Both the position numbers and the translations under genes were made by a program. DNA of 64,000 bases from an uncultured Opitutia bacterium (GTDB lineage Bacteria; Verrucomicrobiota; Verrucomicrobiia; Opitutales; Opitutaceae): assembly GCA_903820035.1 (NCBI GenBank), contig CAIJFT010000241.1, forward strand, positions 1-64,000, in the 5' to 3' direction. The notes under the pieces were generated by a model, which was given only the letters and a program-made list of their open reading frames with translations, was not told the origin of the DNA and ran no database searches. Position 1 is the stretch's first letter, and every line of letters starts with the position of its first letter. This document shows, in pieces, positions 43,341 to 52,058 of this stretch.

Positions 43341-45244
43341 AACCGCGCTCCACCGCCATGACCCGCGTCCTTTTCGCCACCGCCCTCGCCCTCCTCACCG
43401 CGCTCTCCGGCACGGCCCAACCCTCGTTCGAAGCACCGCCGCCGTCGACCGCGCCGGTGCTCGATCCGGCGCAGCGCCGCGCCGACTACCTCCACCGCGT
43501 CGACGAAGTCCTCGACTGGGCGGCCGGCGGCGGTAGCGCGAAGACCGACGACCCCGCGAAGCTCGACCTCGCGATGATCGCCGCGCGCCTCGTGCGCGGT
43601 CGCGATCTCCCCGGCTGCTCGCAGCGCGTGATCGCCATGATGCAGGACCCGGGCACCGGTCCGTTCTGGATGTTTCCGAGCGTGTGCGTGGCCTACCTCG
43701 GCCGCGATCGGTTGAGCCCCGCCGCGCAGGCCGCGATCCGCACCGCCTGGCGGACGACGCGCCAGGCGCGCGGCGACACCGAAAACCATTTCGTGATGTA
43801 TTATATTTCCCTGTACCTGATGGCGGAGCTCTACCCCGACGAACCCGCCGAGACCTGGTACAGCGGCCGCTCGTCCGCGGAAAATTTGGCGGAGGCGCGC
43901 TCTTTCCTGATCCACTGGATGGACCTCACCACGACGGTCGGCCAGGGCGAGTTCAACCCCACCCACTACATCGGCGAATACGCGATCCCGCTGCTGTTTC
44001 TCGCCAGCTGGGCCAAGGACCCCGCCATGAAGGTGCGCGGCCGGCTGATGCTGGACTGGCTCTTTGCCGAACTCGCCGCCTCGACGCTCAACGGCGTGCT
44101 GCGCGGCCCCAACTCGCGCGTTGACGAGGGCTCCGTCATCGAACGCTGGCAGGCCATGGCGACGTATTTCAGCTGGCTCCTCTTCGGCAACGTGCCGCCC
44201 ACCGCCGGCTACAGCGGCTGGGGGCTCTACTTCGCCCCCGTCGCCCGGAACTACGAACTGCCCGAGGTCATCTACCGCATCGCGACGGACCGCCTCGGCG
44301 ACACGGTGCAGCGCGACCGCGCCCGGGTCCGCCGCTTCTGGCGCTACAGCGACGAAGACTCCCCGCCGGTTTACAAGACCAACTACCTCCGCAGGGACTA
44401 CGCCGTCGGCTCCACGCGCGGTGGCCGCATCGATCCCATCCAGTCCCACGTGTGGGACGTCACCTGGGCCGAAGCCGATCCCCGCGGAAAGCACAACACG
44501 CTGTTCTCCCTGCACCCGCACGCCGCCAGCGAGATCATCCAGGCCTCGTTCGTGTTCTACCCCGAACCGATGATCAAGGGCGTCACCTTCGAGGGAAAAC
44601 CGTCGTACGACTCCCCCGACAAGGTCATGGGCAGTTCGCCGTACGAGCAGGTGTTTCAGGATCTGGATACGGTCATCGCGCTTTACGACATCCCGCCCGG
44701 CACGCGCTTTCCGCACATCAACGGCTTCTTTGCCAAGGACCTCGCCGACGTGACGGAGGACAAGTCCGGCTGGATCTTCGCGCGCGCCGGCCGGGCCTTC
44801 CTCGCGTACCGCCCCCTCGCCGGCTACCATTGGGAGACCTACCGGCATTACTCGAGCGGCTGGGCCAAGGGCCCGGTCGAGCTGGGCGGCCGGCTCCTCA
44901 CCAGCCCCCACTTGAAGAATGGCACCATCGTCCAGGCCGCGAGCGCGGACGAATTCAAGGACTTCGCCGCCTTTCAGGCCGCCATCACCGCGCTGCCGCT
45001 GTCGTTCCGCCTCGATCCGGTGCCGACCGTGACGATGACCACGCTGCGGGGAAAGAAGGTGACAGCCACCTACGGCCAGACCCCGACGGTCGACGGCCAG
45101 CCACTTGATTATACCCGCTGGAAACTCTTCGAGGGCCCCTACCTCAACGCCGAGGTCGGAGGTCGCAAGCTGACCATCACCCACGGCCGGCTGGAGCGCA
45201 TACTCGATTTCAACACCCTCACGAGTACCGACCGCGTCCGGTAG
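43337..45244 (+). CDS. exported alpha-toroid protein, possible polysaccharide lyase, unassigned
   Basis: ATG at 43337 overlaps the previous stop; 635 residues with a signal peptide (MTRVLFATALALLTALSGTAQ). The first 350 residues are helical with regular hydrophobic spacing (YLHRVDEVLDWAAGG, AARLVRGRDLPGC, MYYISLYLMAELYP, YAIPLLFLASWAKDP, RGRLMLDWLFAELAASTLNG), like an (alpha/alpha) toroid. The rest is beta-rich (NTLFSLHPHAASEIIQASFVFYP, RAFLAYRPLAGYHWETYRHYSSG). This two-domain plan is that of heparinase- and alginate-lyase-like enzymes, but I do not recognise a family. FNPTHYIGEYAIP and LRGPNSRVDEGS hold candidate catalytic Asn, His, Tyr and Arg. Function is inferred from fold pattern and from coupling to the BNR propeller gene. 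Confidence 0.75.
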   Translation: MKPRSTAMTRVLFATALALLTALSGTAQPSFEAPPPSTAPVLDPAQRRADYLHRVDEVLDWAAGGGSAKTDDPAKLDLAMIAARLVRGRDLPGCSQRVIAMMQDPGTGPFWMFPSVCVAYLGRDRLSPAAQAAIRTAWRTTRQARGDTENHFVMYYISLYLMAELYPDEPAETWYSGRSSAENLAEARSFLIHWMDLTTTVGQGEFNPTHYIGEYAIPLLFLASWAKDPAMKVRGRLMLDWLFAELAASTLNGVLRGPNSRVDEGSVIERWQAMATYFSWLLFGNVPPTAGYSGWGLYFAPVARNYELPEVIYRIATDRLGDTVQRDRARVRRFWRYSDEDSPPVYKTNYLRRDYAVGSTRGGRIDPIQSHVWDVTWAEADPRGKHNTLFSLHPHAASEIIQASFVFYPEPMIKGVTFEGKPSYDSPDKVMGSSPYEQVFQDLDTVIALYDIPPGTRFPHINGFFAKDLADVTEDKSGWIFARAGRAFLAYRPLAGYHWETYRHYSSGWAKGPVELGGRLLTSPHLKNGTIVQAASADEFKDFAAFQAAITALPLSFRLDPVPTVTMTTLRGKKVTATYGQTPTVDGQPLDYTRWKLFEGPYLNAEVGGRKLTITHGRLERILDFNTLTSTDRVR

Positions 45245-45276
45245 TATCGGTTATCGTGTTTTCAGAAATCGGGTAA

Positions 45277-45297
45277 CCGCGGGGCACCCACCCGCGG
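45277..45297. terminator. stem-loop after the alpha-toroid gene
   Basis: CCGCGGG (45277-45283) pairs perfectly with CCCGCGG (45291-45297), loop 7 nt, 33 nt past the stop at 45244. No T tract. Likely end of the two-gene unit. Confidence 0.4.
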
Positions 45298-45423
45298 CCG
45301 CCGAGTCCGCGGCAAGAATCAAAGCACGGATTCAGGTTATTACCCTATCCAGGCCGGGCATATTTCGGCCGACTTTCCCATTGCGCGATCACGCGACGGG
45401 CCGCTCGATGCTCGCCGGTCCCG

Positions 45424-47817
45424 ATGCCCCTCAACATTTTCACCCTTTGCTGGACCCTAGCCCTGTTCTTGGGGTGCGCAGCGGGACTCACCGTTCAGGG
45501 CGCCGAACCGCTGCGGATCGGCGTCGAGGCGAATGATGCGCCGCTCTCGTTTGTCGACGAGAAGGGCAAACCCGATGGATTTTCCGCAGCGCTGATCGGC
45601 GCCATGCAGAAGGAGGGTTTGGGCGAGGTCAAACTGGTCGCAAACTGGTGGACACCCCTGCTCGCACAGTTCCGCGCCGGAAACCTCGATGTGCTGACCA
45701 ACGTTTCGGTCATGGAGGAAACCCAGCGCGACATGGAATTCTCCATCTCGCACGTCTACCTCCACGGCGTGCTGTATACGGTGAAGGGCAGGCCGGAAAT
45801 CGTCGGCGTGTCCCAATTCTCCGGCAAGAAAATCGGCGCGGTCTACGGGAGCGTGGCCTTCAGCACCGCTACGGCCAACGCCGGTTGGGGCGGAAAACTG
45901 GTCGAATTTGATTCCCTGAAAGCGGCAGTCGACGGTCTGCGCAGCGGTGCGTGCGACGGGCTGCTGCAAGTTTACGCCTTCGATCGTAAATTTGCGCTCC
46001 TGCGGGCCCCGGACCTGAACCGGGAAGTCATGTGGGATATCATCCATCACCTCAGCTTTGCCGTGCACAAAGGCGACGCCGCCACGCTGGCGAAGCTCAA
46101 CGATGCGCTCGCCAACGTGATTCGCGCCGGAGAACTCGAGCGGATTTATCAACGTTGGATCGGATCCGCCGAAAACCGCCCGATCCGTCTGGTGGACCTG
46201 CGACCCTACGCCGTGGCGATCATCGCCGGCAGCCTGCTCATCGCCGGCATCATTCTCTGGCAGCGGCGGATGCTCTCCCGACTCGCCGAGCAGGCCAAAT
46301 CCCGCGAAGAGACCGAGCATTTGTTCGCGAGCGTCATCGACTCGGCTCTGGCCGGATGGGTCATTCACCGGAATGGCACCATCGTAATGGCCAACCCCGC
46401 CGCCGCGAATCTGGTCGGCTTGAAAGTCGAGAATCTCATCGACCACAACCTGCTCGAATTCATTGCACCGGAGTTCCGCGCGATAACCGCGGCTTCGGTC
46501 GCCGATCGCTCGGAACGGCCGATTGAAATGCTCGCGCTCCGCGCGGACGGCTCGACCGTTCCCATCGAAGTGGCGGGACGGAGCTGCGTGTTCCGCGCTC
46601 AACCCGCCCGCATCGTTTCCATTCGCGATCTCGCCGCCCAGAAGCAGGCGGCGGCGGACCAACTCGCGATCAGCAAACTCGAGTCCACCGCCATTCTCGC
46701 GGGCGGCATTGCGCACGACTTCAACAATTTCCTCGCCACGATCAGCCTGAATGTCGACCTGCTGCGCTCCACGCCTGGCATGCCGGAAGCGAGCCTGGAC
46801 CGGCTCCAAATCGCCAAGCACACCACCCAGTCCGCCAAGGCACTGATCGGTCAACTGGTGACGTTCTCGCGGGGCGATGCCAGCCACCCCGTAGCCACCA
46901 ATCTGACGAACCTGCTGTCCCGCTCCATCACGATTCCGTTGGCAGGCTCCAATGTCAGGGCGGATATCGATATAGCCGACGACCTCTGGGTCGCCACGGT
47001 GGATCCGGCCCAAATCGAGCGCGTCACGCACAACCTCGTGCTCAATGCCCGCGAGGCCATGCCGACCGGCGGCGTCATTCGCATCACCGCCCATAATGTC
47101 ACGGTCCAGAACGGCGAGATGCCCGGTCTCACTCCCGGCCCCTACGTGCTGATTGAAATCGCCGACCAAGGCACCGGGATCCCCGACGACGTACTTTCGA
47201 AGATCTTCGATCCCTATTTTTCCACCAAGCAGCGGGGCATGAAGAAAGGCATGGGGCTGGGCCTGACGATCTGCCTCCGTATTATCAAACAGCACGGCGG
47301 ATCCCTCGCGGTGCGCACCAAACCCGGCACCGGCAGCACGTTCATCATTCACCTGCCGGCTACCCCGGGGGCGGCTTCACCCGCTCCGCCCACGCTCCCC
47401 TTGATCGGAGCCGGGGGCAACACCCCGCCCGTCGCGGTGCGCCGCCGTATCTTGGTGATGGACGACGAGGAAATGCTCCTTGAGACGCTCGCCATGACGC
47501 TGCAACGGTTCGGGTATGACGTTGAAACCGCGCAGGACGGCATGACCGCCCTGGCGAAATGCATCCGCGCGCAGGACCAGCGTCAGCCCTTTCAGGCCGT
47601 GGTCCTAGACCTCACGGTTCGCGGCAGTATGGGCGGGCTGGAGGCCATGCAGGGTCTGCGCAAAATCGACCCGACGCTCCGCGCGGTGCTCATCAGTGGC
47701 CACGCCGAGCAGAGCGTTCTCCGCGAGCACACCCGCTTCGGCTTCGATGCGGCGCTGACCAAGCCGTTCGATTTCGAAGAGCTCCGCGACGTGCTGGCGA
47801 AGCTACTCCGCGACTGA
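45424..47817 (+). CDS. BvgS-like hybrid histidine kinase with periplasmic binding domain
   Basis: 797 residues with a signal peptide (IFTLCWTLALFLGCAAGLTVQGA). Residues of about 28-250 form an extracellular-solute-binding family 3 domain (LRIGVEANDAPLSFVDEKGKPDGFSAALIGAM, LLAQFRAGNLDVLTNVSVMEETQRDMEFSISH, ending IYQRWIG). One membrane helix follows (262-279), then a PAS domain (298-405, GWVIHRNGTIVMANPAAANLVG). Next are HisKA with His431 (GGIAHDFNNFLAT), HATPase (NLVLNAREAMPTGG, DQGTGIP, GMGLGLTICLRIIKQHGG) and a receiver with Asp729 (VVLDLTVRGSMGG). BvgS-type kinases sense a small molecule through the binding domain. No dedicated DNA-binding partner is adjacent. Confidence 0.92.
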   Translation: MPLNIFTLCWTLALFLGCAAGLTVQGAEPLRIGVEANDAPLSFVDEKGKPDGFSAALIGAMQKEGLGEVKLVANWWTPLLAQFRAGNLDVLTNVSVMEETQRDMEFSISHVYLHGVLYTVKGRPEIVGVSQFSGKKIGAVYGSVAFSTATANAGWGGKLVEFDSLKAAVDGLRSGACDGLLQVYAFDRKFALLRAPDLNREVMWDIIHHLSFAVHKGDAATLAKLNDALANVIRAGELERIYQRWIGSAENRPIRLVDLRPYAVAIIAGSLLIAGIILWQRRMLSRLAEQAKSREETEHLFASVIDSALAGWVIHRNGTIVMANPAAANLVGLKVENLIDHNLLEFIAPEFRAITAASVADRSERPIEMLALRADGSTVPIEVAGRSCVFRAQPARIVSIRDLAAQKQAAADQLAISKLESTAILAGGIAHDFNNFLATISLNVDLLRSTPGMPEASLDRLQIAKHTTQSAKALIGQLVTFSRGDASHPVATNLTNLLSRSITIPLAGSNVRADIDIADDLWVATVDPAQIERVTHNLVLNAREAMPTGGVIRITAHNVTVQNGEMPGLTPGPYVLIEIADQGTGIPDDVLSKIFDPYFSTKQRGMKKGMGLGLTICLRIIKQHGGSLAVRTKPGTGSTFIIHLPATPGAASPAPPTLPLIGAGGNTPPVAVRRRILVMDDEEMLLETLAMTLQRFGYDVETAQDGMTALAKCIRAQDQRQPFQAVVLDLTVRGSMGGLEAMQGLRKIDPTLRAVLISGHAEQSVLREHTRFGFDAALTKPFDFEELRDVLAKLLRD

Positions 47818-47828
47818 TCCGGGCCGAT

Positions 47829-47847
47829 GCCGTTGGACCGTAACGGC
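47829..47847. terminator. short stem-loop between convergent genes
   Basis: GCCGTT (47829-47834) pairs with AACGGC (47842-47847), loop of 7 nt, in the 88-nt gap between stops at 47817 (+) and 47906 (-). No T tract. Confidence 0.3.
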
Positions 47848-47905
47848 TGGAAGTTTGAATCGACCCTTTGCGCCAACGCCCGCGCCCGCCGCGGCGGGAT
47901 CTCCC

Positions 47906-50383
47906 TCACCGCAGCCGCACGATCTCGCTGGCGACCGACTCAACGACAAGGGTGCGCAGGCCGTAGCCGTCTTTTTTCACGGCCTGAAGGATATCCTCGA
48001 TCACGAAGTCGTCCCCGGACGCCATGTGCCGGCCCGTGGCGTAACTCAGGAACTGCCGAATCAGGTGACGCGTGAACGCATCCGCCCGCTCCCCGTCGAG
48101 GATACGCTTGAAGTCCTGAAAATCGGCGTAGGTCGCTCCGGAACTGAACTCGCCGCTGGAATCCACCTTCGGCGCCGGTGCGCTGCCCTTCGGTTTGGGA
48201 TAGGTCGTGCGCCAACGGCCGATGGGATCGAACGACTCCAGCGCGAAACCAAGCGGATCAATCTTCCGGTGACATTCGGCGCAGGTCCGGTCGGCCCGGT
48301 GCTTGGCAAGCCGCTCGCGGACGGTGGTGGCGCCGGTCACGTCCGGCTCGATCAACGGCACCACGTCGGGCGGCGGCGGCGGCTTGAGCCCGAGAATATT
48401 TTCCATGACCCACACGCCGCGCGTCACCGGGGACGTCTCGACGCCGTTCGCACTGACCGTGAGCACCGCGCCCATCCCGAGCAGGCCGCCGCGCTGCCGG
48501 TTCCCCGCCAGCATCACCCGCTGAAACCCGTCGGCGAGCCGCAGCGTTTTTTGTTCGGGCAGGTTGTACAGTTTGGCGAGCCGCTTGTCGGCGAAGGTGT
48601 AATCGGCATCAATAAACTGCCGGACTGATCCGTTTTCCCGCAGCAGGTGCCGGAAGAAAAGCCGCGCCTCCGTCTTCATCGCCTCGGGTAAATTCTCGGC
48701 GTAATACACCCGGGTGGATTCCCGCGGCGGCGGCATTCCGCCGAGGTCGCGCAGGTTCAACCAACTCTCGAGGAAGCCATTGACGAAACCGCCGACCCGG
48801 TCGTCGGCGAGAAGCCGCAGGCTCTGCCGGCGAATTTCATCTGGACGGGATAACTTGCCGGCGGCGGCGAGAAGCGCTTGGTCCGGCGGGCCGGCCCACA
48901 GGGCATAGGAAAGACGCGAGGCGAGATCGTAGGGGGCGAGCTTGGCGTTCCTTTCGGAGGTGATCTCGCTAAAATAGAGGAACGAGGGCGAACACAGCAT
49001 CATCTTCACCGTATCGAGCGCAGCCTGACGCGGCGTCGCCTTGGCTTGAATCCGGCCCTCGTAGGTTTTCCGGATCCCCGCCCGATCGGCACGGGCCAGC
49101 GGCCGGCGATACGCGCGGGCGCCGAATGCGTAGAGCTGATCCAGCGCACGTTCCGCCTGGAACCCCTGCGCCCCGAAAACCGCCACCTCCTCCGCGCCGC
49201 CTCCCGGCTCCGGCACGGGGCCGGCCACCTTGATTTCGCTGATGCGGATGTGCGGGAGCTTCCCCTCCTTGAGGAGATGCGTGCGGCTCACGCCGGCATT
49301 GGCGAACCGGCCTTGAAAGTCCGCCTGATAGCGCTTGTTGACCTGGATCACGGACGCGCGGGACTCGTAGGGCCCGTTGGGAAAAATGAAACGCGGCGTC
49401 TGGCCGGCCTCGAGCCACACCCGGAACTTGAGCCACTCCGGTTTGTCATCGGGCACCGTCGCCTGGCCGAGGAGCGGCTCGATCGCCTGGGGGTAGTGGA
49501 TATGGTTTTTGGTCGCGTCCCCGGGGACGACCCCGAGCAAAAAGGGCTCGGTCAAATCGATGCCGAAAATCGTCGCGTCATAGTGCGTATCGCGGTGCAT
49601 CGCCTGGGCCAGCACCTCGATGTCATAGAGCCCGGACACAGGTACGCCCTTGAGAAAATCTTCGATGTGCCCGTATCCGCCCTGCCGCGTATCGGTGTTC
49701 GGCTGCTCGTACAGGCAGAGGTAACGGAAATCGAAGGCGGCCTTGTGCGGACCCTGCAACTCCTCGTACTGGACGAAATGCCCCTGGAAGTGCCAGGACT
49801 TCGGCTCCAGCGCCGGCCGACCCAAACGGGTTTCGACCAGACGGTTGGCGGATTGGAAATACTGATCCAGCAGGAAGCCCGACGTGACGAGCGACTTTCC
49901 GATCGTGTCGATGCGCTCGCTCGCCTTCTCCTTCGGAAAATCCGCGGTGAGGCCAAGGGTGTCGACCCGCCGGCCGAACAGCGTTGCGAGCGTATTTTCA
50001 TACTCCCGGTTCGAGAGCCGACGCATCAGGGTCTGCGCGGCGGTGCTCGCGATCTTCCCGCGCGCCGCCGCAATACCCTCACGGAGGACGCGGATGACGG
50101 CGAGGCGCTCGTCGTCGCTCGGTTGCGTTTCCTTCTTGGGCGGCATTTCCCGAAGGGTGAGCTGATCGACGATATCCTTGGCGGAAATCAGTTCCGCCTC
50201 GGTGGTGAGTGGCAGCTTGAGCAGCTCCAGGTCACGGTCGCCTTTCTGAATGACCGTGTCGTGGCACTTCAGGCAGTACTGGTCGAGGAAGGGAAAGATA
50301 TCCGGATGCGCACGCGACTCCGCGCCGCGGGCAACCACCGCGAGCAACAGAAAGACCGCCCAAGAGGATCGTCGTAGAGTCAT
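47906..50383 (-). CDS. DUF1592-type planctomycete cytochrome protein
   Basis: ATG at 50383 gives 825 residues with a signal peptide (SSWAVFLLLAVVARGAE). An N-terminal heme site CLKCH (Cys37-His41) is followed by DUF1587 (RRLSNREYENTLATLFG). A carbohydrate-binding-like beta domain sits in the middle (VSGLYDIEVLAQAM). DUF1595 (LYAFGARAYRRPLARADRAGI), DUF1592 (SPSFLYFSE, DLASRLSYALWAGPPDQALL, FVNGFLESWLNLRDLG), DUF1588 (RGGLLGMGAVLTVSANGVETSPVTRGVWVMENILGLKPPPPPDVVP, then CAECHRKIDPLGFALESFD with a second CxxCH near 701) and DUF1585 (HLIRQFLSYATGR) complete the family order. The product is exported and probably diheme. The DUF1552 gene lies upstream on the same strand, the usual partner. Confidence 0.93.
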   Translation of the reverse strand: MTLRRSSWAVFLLLAVVARGAESRAHPDIFPFLDQYCLKCHDTVIQKGDRDLELLKLPLTTEAELISAKDIVDQLTLREMPPKKETQPSDDERLAVIRVLREGIAAARGKIASTAAQTLMRRLSNREYENTLATLFGRRVDTLGLTADFPKEKASERIDTIGKSLVTSGFLLDQYFQSANRLVETRLGRPALEPKSWHFQGHFVQYEELQGPHKAAFDFRYLCLYEQPNTDTRQGGYGHIEDFLKGVPVSGLYDIEVLAQAMHRDTHYDATIFGIDLTEPFLLGVVPGDATKNHIHYPQAIEPLLGQATVPDDKPEWLKFRVWLEAGQTPRFIFPNGPYESRASVIQVNKRYQADFQGRFANAGVSRTHLLKEGKLPHIRISEIKVAGPVPEPGGGAEEVAVFGAQGFQAERALDQLYAFGARAYRRPLARADRAGIRKTYEGRIQAKATPRQAALDTVKMMLCSPSFLYFSEITSERNAKLAPYDLASRLSYALWAGPPDQALLAAAGKLSRPDEIRRQSLRLLADDRVGGFVNGFLESWLNLRDLGGMPPPRESTRVYYAENLPEAMKTEARLFFRHLLRENGSVRQFIDADYTFADKRLAKLYNLPEQKTLRLADGFQRVMLAGNRQRGGLLGMGAVLTVSANGVETSPVTRGVWVMENILGLKPPPPPDVVPLIEPDVTGATTVRERLAKHRADRTCAECHRKIDPLGFALESFDPIGRWRTTYPKPKGSAPAPKVDSSGEFSSGATYADFQDFKRILDGERADAFTRHLIRQFLSYATGRHMASGDDFVIEDILQAVKKDGYGLRTLVVESVASEIVRLR

Positions 50384-50546
50384 TTTCAGAGGTGTCACCT
50401 GGTCATCGAGCCATTCATGCCCATCAGCCTTGGCGGTCGGTTTGTCGGCCCGGCCGCCGGCCGGGCACCCGCCCACCGGGCGGGCCTACAGCAGAAGAAT
50501 CAAAATATGCCGGGATGTTGGTCTCGGTCCCTCACGCCGGCCCGCC

Positions 50547-51824
50547 TCACGCGAACCGACCGGTGCTCGTGCCGAACGCCGCGGTCTCAAGCCCCATCCG
50601 CTGGGCGATGTCGACGTAGAGATTGCAAAGCGGCACCTTATTCGGGCCGGAGGAAGGGACTTTCTTGAACTCGCCGTGCCGGTAACCGCCACCCGCGAGA
50701 ATGATCGGGAGATCGGAATTCTTGTGCGTGTTGGCGTCACCGATCCCGCTGCCGAATACCACGGAGGTCGAGTCGAGCAGCGTCCGGTCGCCGTCCGCCA
50801 GTTTGGACAGGCGCGAAAGGAACTTCCCGAAATGCTGGATCTGGTAGGTCTCGAGCGCGAGGAGGTGTTTGATGGCCGCCTCATCGTTACCGTGGTGCGA
50901 AAGCCCGTGGTACGACTTGTCGATGCCCAGGTCCTGCGGCAGGAAATCACCACCGATCTCCAGCGTGGCGATACGCGTGGAATCGGTCTGCAGCGCCAGC
51001 GCGATCAGTTCATAGAGAATCGGCAGATCCTCGACCTTGTTCTTGTTCTCCGGCCGGGCCAAGGGCGCCGTCGGCTTGGGCAGGCTCGCCCAACGCTGGC
51101 GCAGTTCGAGACGCTTCTCGACGTCGCGAATCGACGTGAAGTACTCGTCCAACTTGGCCTTGTCCTCGCGATTGACCTGCTTGGAAAGCCGGTTCGCATC
51201 CACCAGCACGGTATCGAGAATTGAAGCCTGCAGTTGGTTCTCCTGCTGGCGGCGATCGCGGCGATCCGGAGCGTCGTCGACAAAGAGCCGGTCAAACAAC
51301 TCGGCGGGACCCGAGATCGGCGGCACGCGCACGCCGGACTTGGTCCACGCGATCTGGCAGCCGCCGTGGATGCCGCCCTCCGAGCCGACCGTCAGCGACG
51401 GGAAGCGCGTCTGGTGGCCGATTTCGTCCGCCATGAACTGGTCGATCGAGACATTGCCGCCGGGCCGGTTCTGCGCTTCCGAATTGAGCACGCCGGTGAG
51501 AAAGGAGTGCACCGCGAAGTGACCGCCCTTGAGCCCATGGTCGAGCCCGCGGTAGACGGTCAGGTGTCGGCGATTGTCCCACAGCGGCTGCAGCAGCGTG
51601 GTCGGCTCATAGGCTCCGCCGGTGGAGACCGGGAAGAAATGCTTCACCTGATATCCCAGCAGGTTGCCGATCGCGACAAAACGCCGGGCCCCGACCCCCG
51701 CGCCTTTGGCCGTCTGGATCGCCGAGTTGCCGCCAACGGCGCCGACCAGAAGCGAGGGGAGCGAAGGGAGGGCTAACGATGCCCCGAGGGATTTCAGGAT
51801 AAAACGGCGCCGGTTCATGGACAT
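50547..51824 (-). CDS. DUF1552 domain-containing exported protein
   Basis: ATG at 51824 gives 425 residues with a twin-arginine-type signal (NRRRFILKSLGASLALPSLPSLLVG). The DUF1552 family landmarks are all present: RFVAIGNLLGYQVKHFFPV, LWDNRRHLTVYRGLDHGLKGGHFAVHSFLTG, NVSIDQFMADEIGHQTRFPSLTVG, DANRLSKQVNREDKAKLDEYFTSIRDVEKRLE, YHGLSHHGNDEAAIKHL, FGKFLSRLSKLADGDRTLLDSTSVVFGSGIGDANTHKNSDLPIILAGGG. It is the standing partner of DUF1592 cytochromes, as DUF1501 is of DUF1553 proteins. Gene order here is DUF1552 first, with a 163-nt gap to DUF1592. Tat export implies folding, possibly with cofactor, in the cytoplasm. Activity is unknown. Confidence 0.93.
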   Translation of the reverse strand: MSMNRRRFILKSLGASLALPSLPSLLVGAVGGNSAIQTAKGAGVGARRFVAIGNLLGYQVKHFFPVSTGGAYEPTTLLQPLWDNRRHLTVYRGLDHGLKGGHFAVHSFLTGVLNSEAQNRPGGNVSIDQFMADEIGHQTRFPSLTVGSEGGIHGGCQIAWTKSGVRVPPISGPAELFDRLFVDDAPDRRDRRQQENQLQASILDTVLVDANRLSKQVNREDKAKLDEYFTSIRDVEKRLELRQRWASLPKPTAPLARPENKNKVEDLPILYELIALALQTDSTRIATLEIGGDFLPQDLGIDKSYHGLSHHGNDEAAIKHLLALETYQIQHFGKFLSRLSKLADGDRTLLDSTSVVFGSGIGDANTHKNSDLPIILAGGGYRHGEFKKVPSSGPNKVPLCNLYVDIAQRMGLETAAFGTSTGRFA

Positions 51825-52058
51825 GGGGAGGTGGGGTGCGAGGGGTGCGTCGACTCCAAGCTGGGACACGGTGCGCGGCGAGGAAAAAGCCGCGGAAGCG
51901 GGACCACCGAGCGTAAACAGGAAGGTCGCGGAGAACGGAGCGCTGCACCCGCCCGCTTACCGACCTTAACGGCCTTCCTCTTCCCCGTCTTCGTTCCGTG
52001 GTTGCAGGCGTGGATCCCGCGGCCGTTGCTTGGCGGCATCAGAACCACTCCGCTCGTC

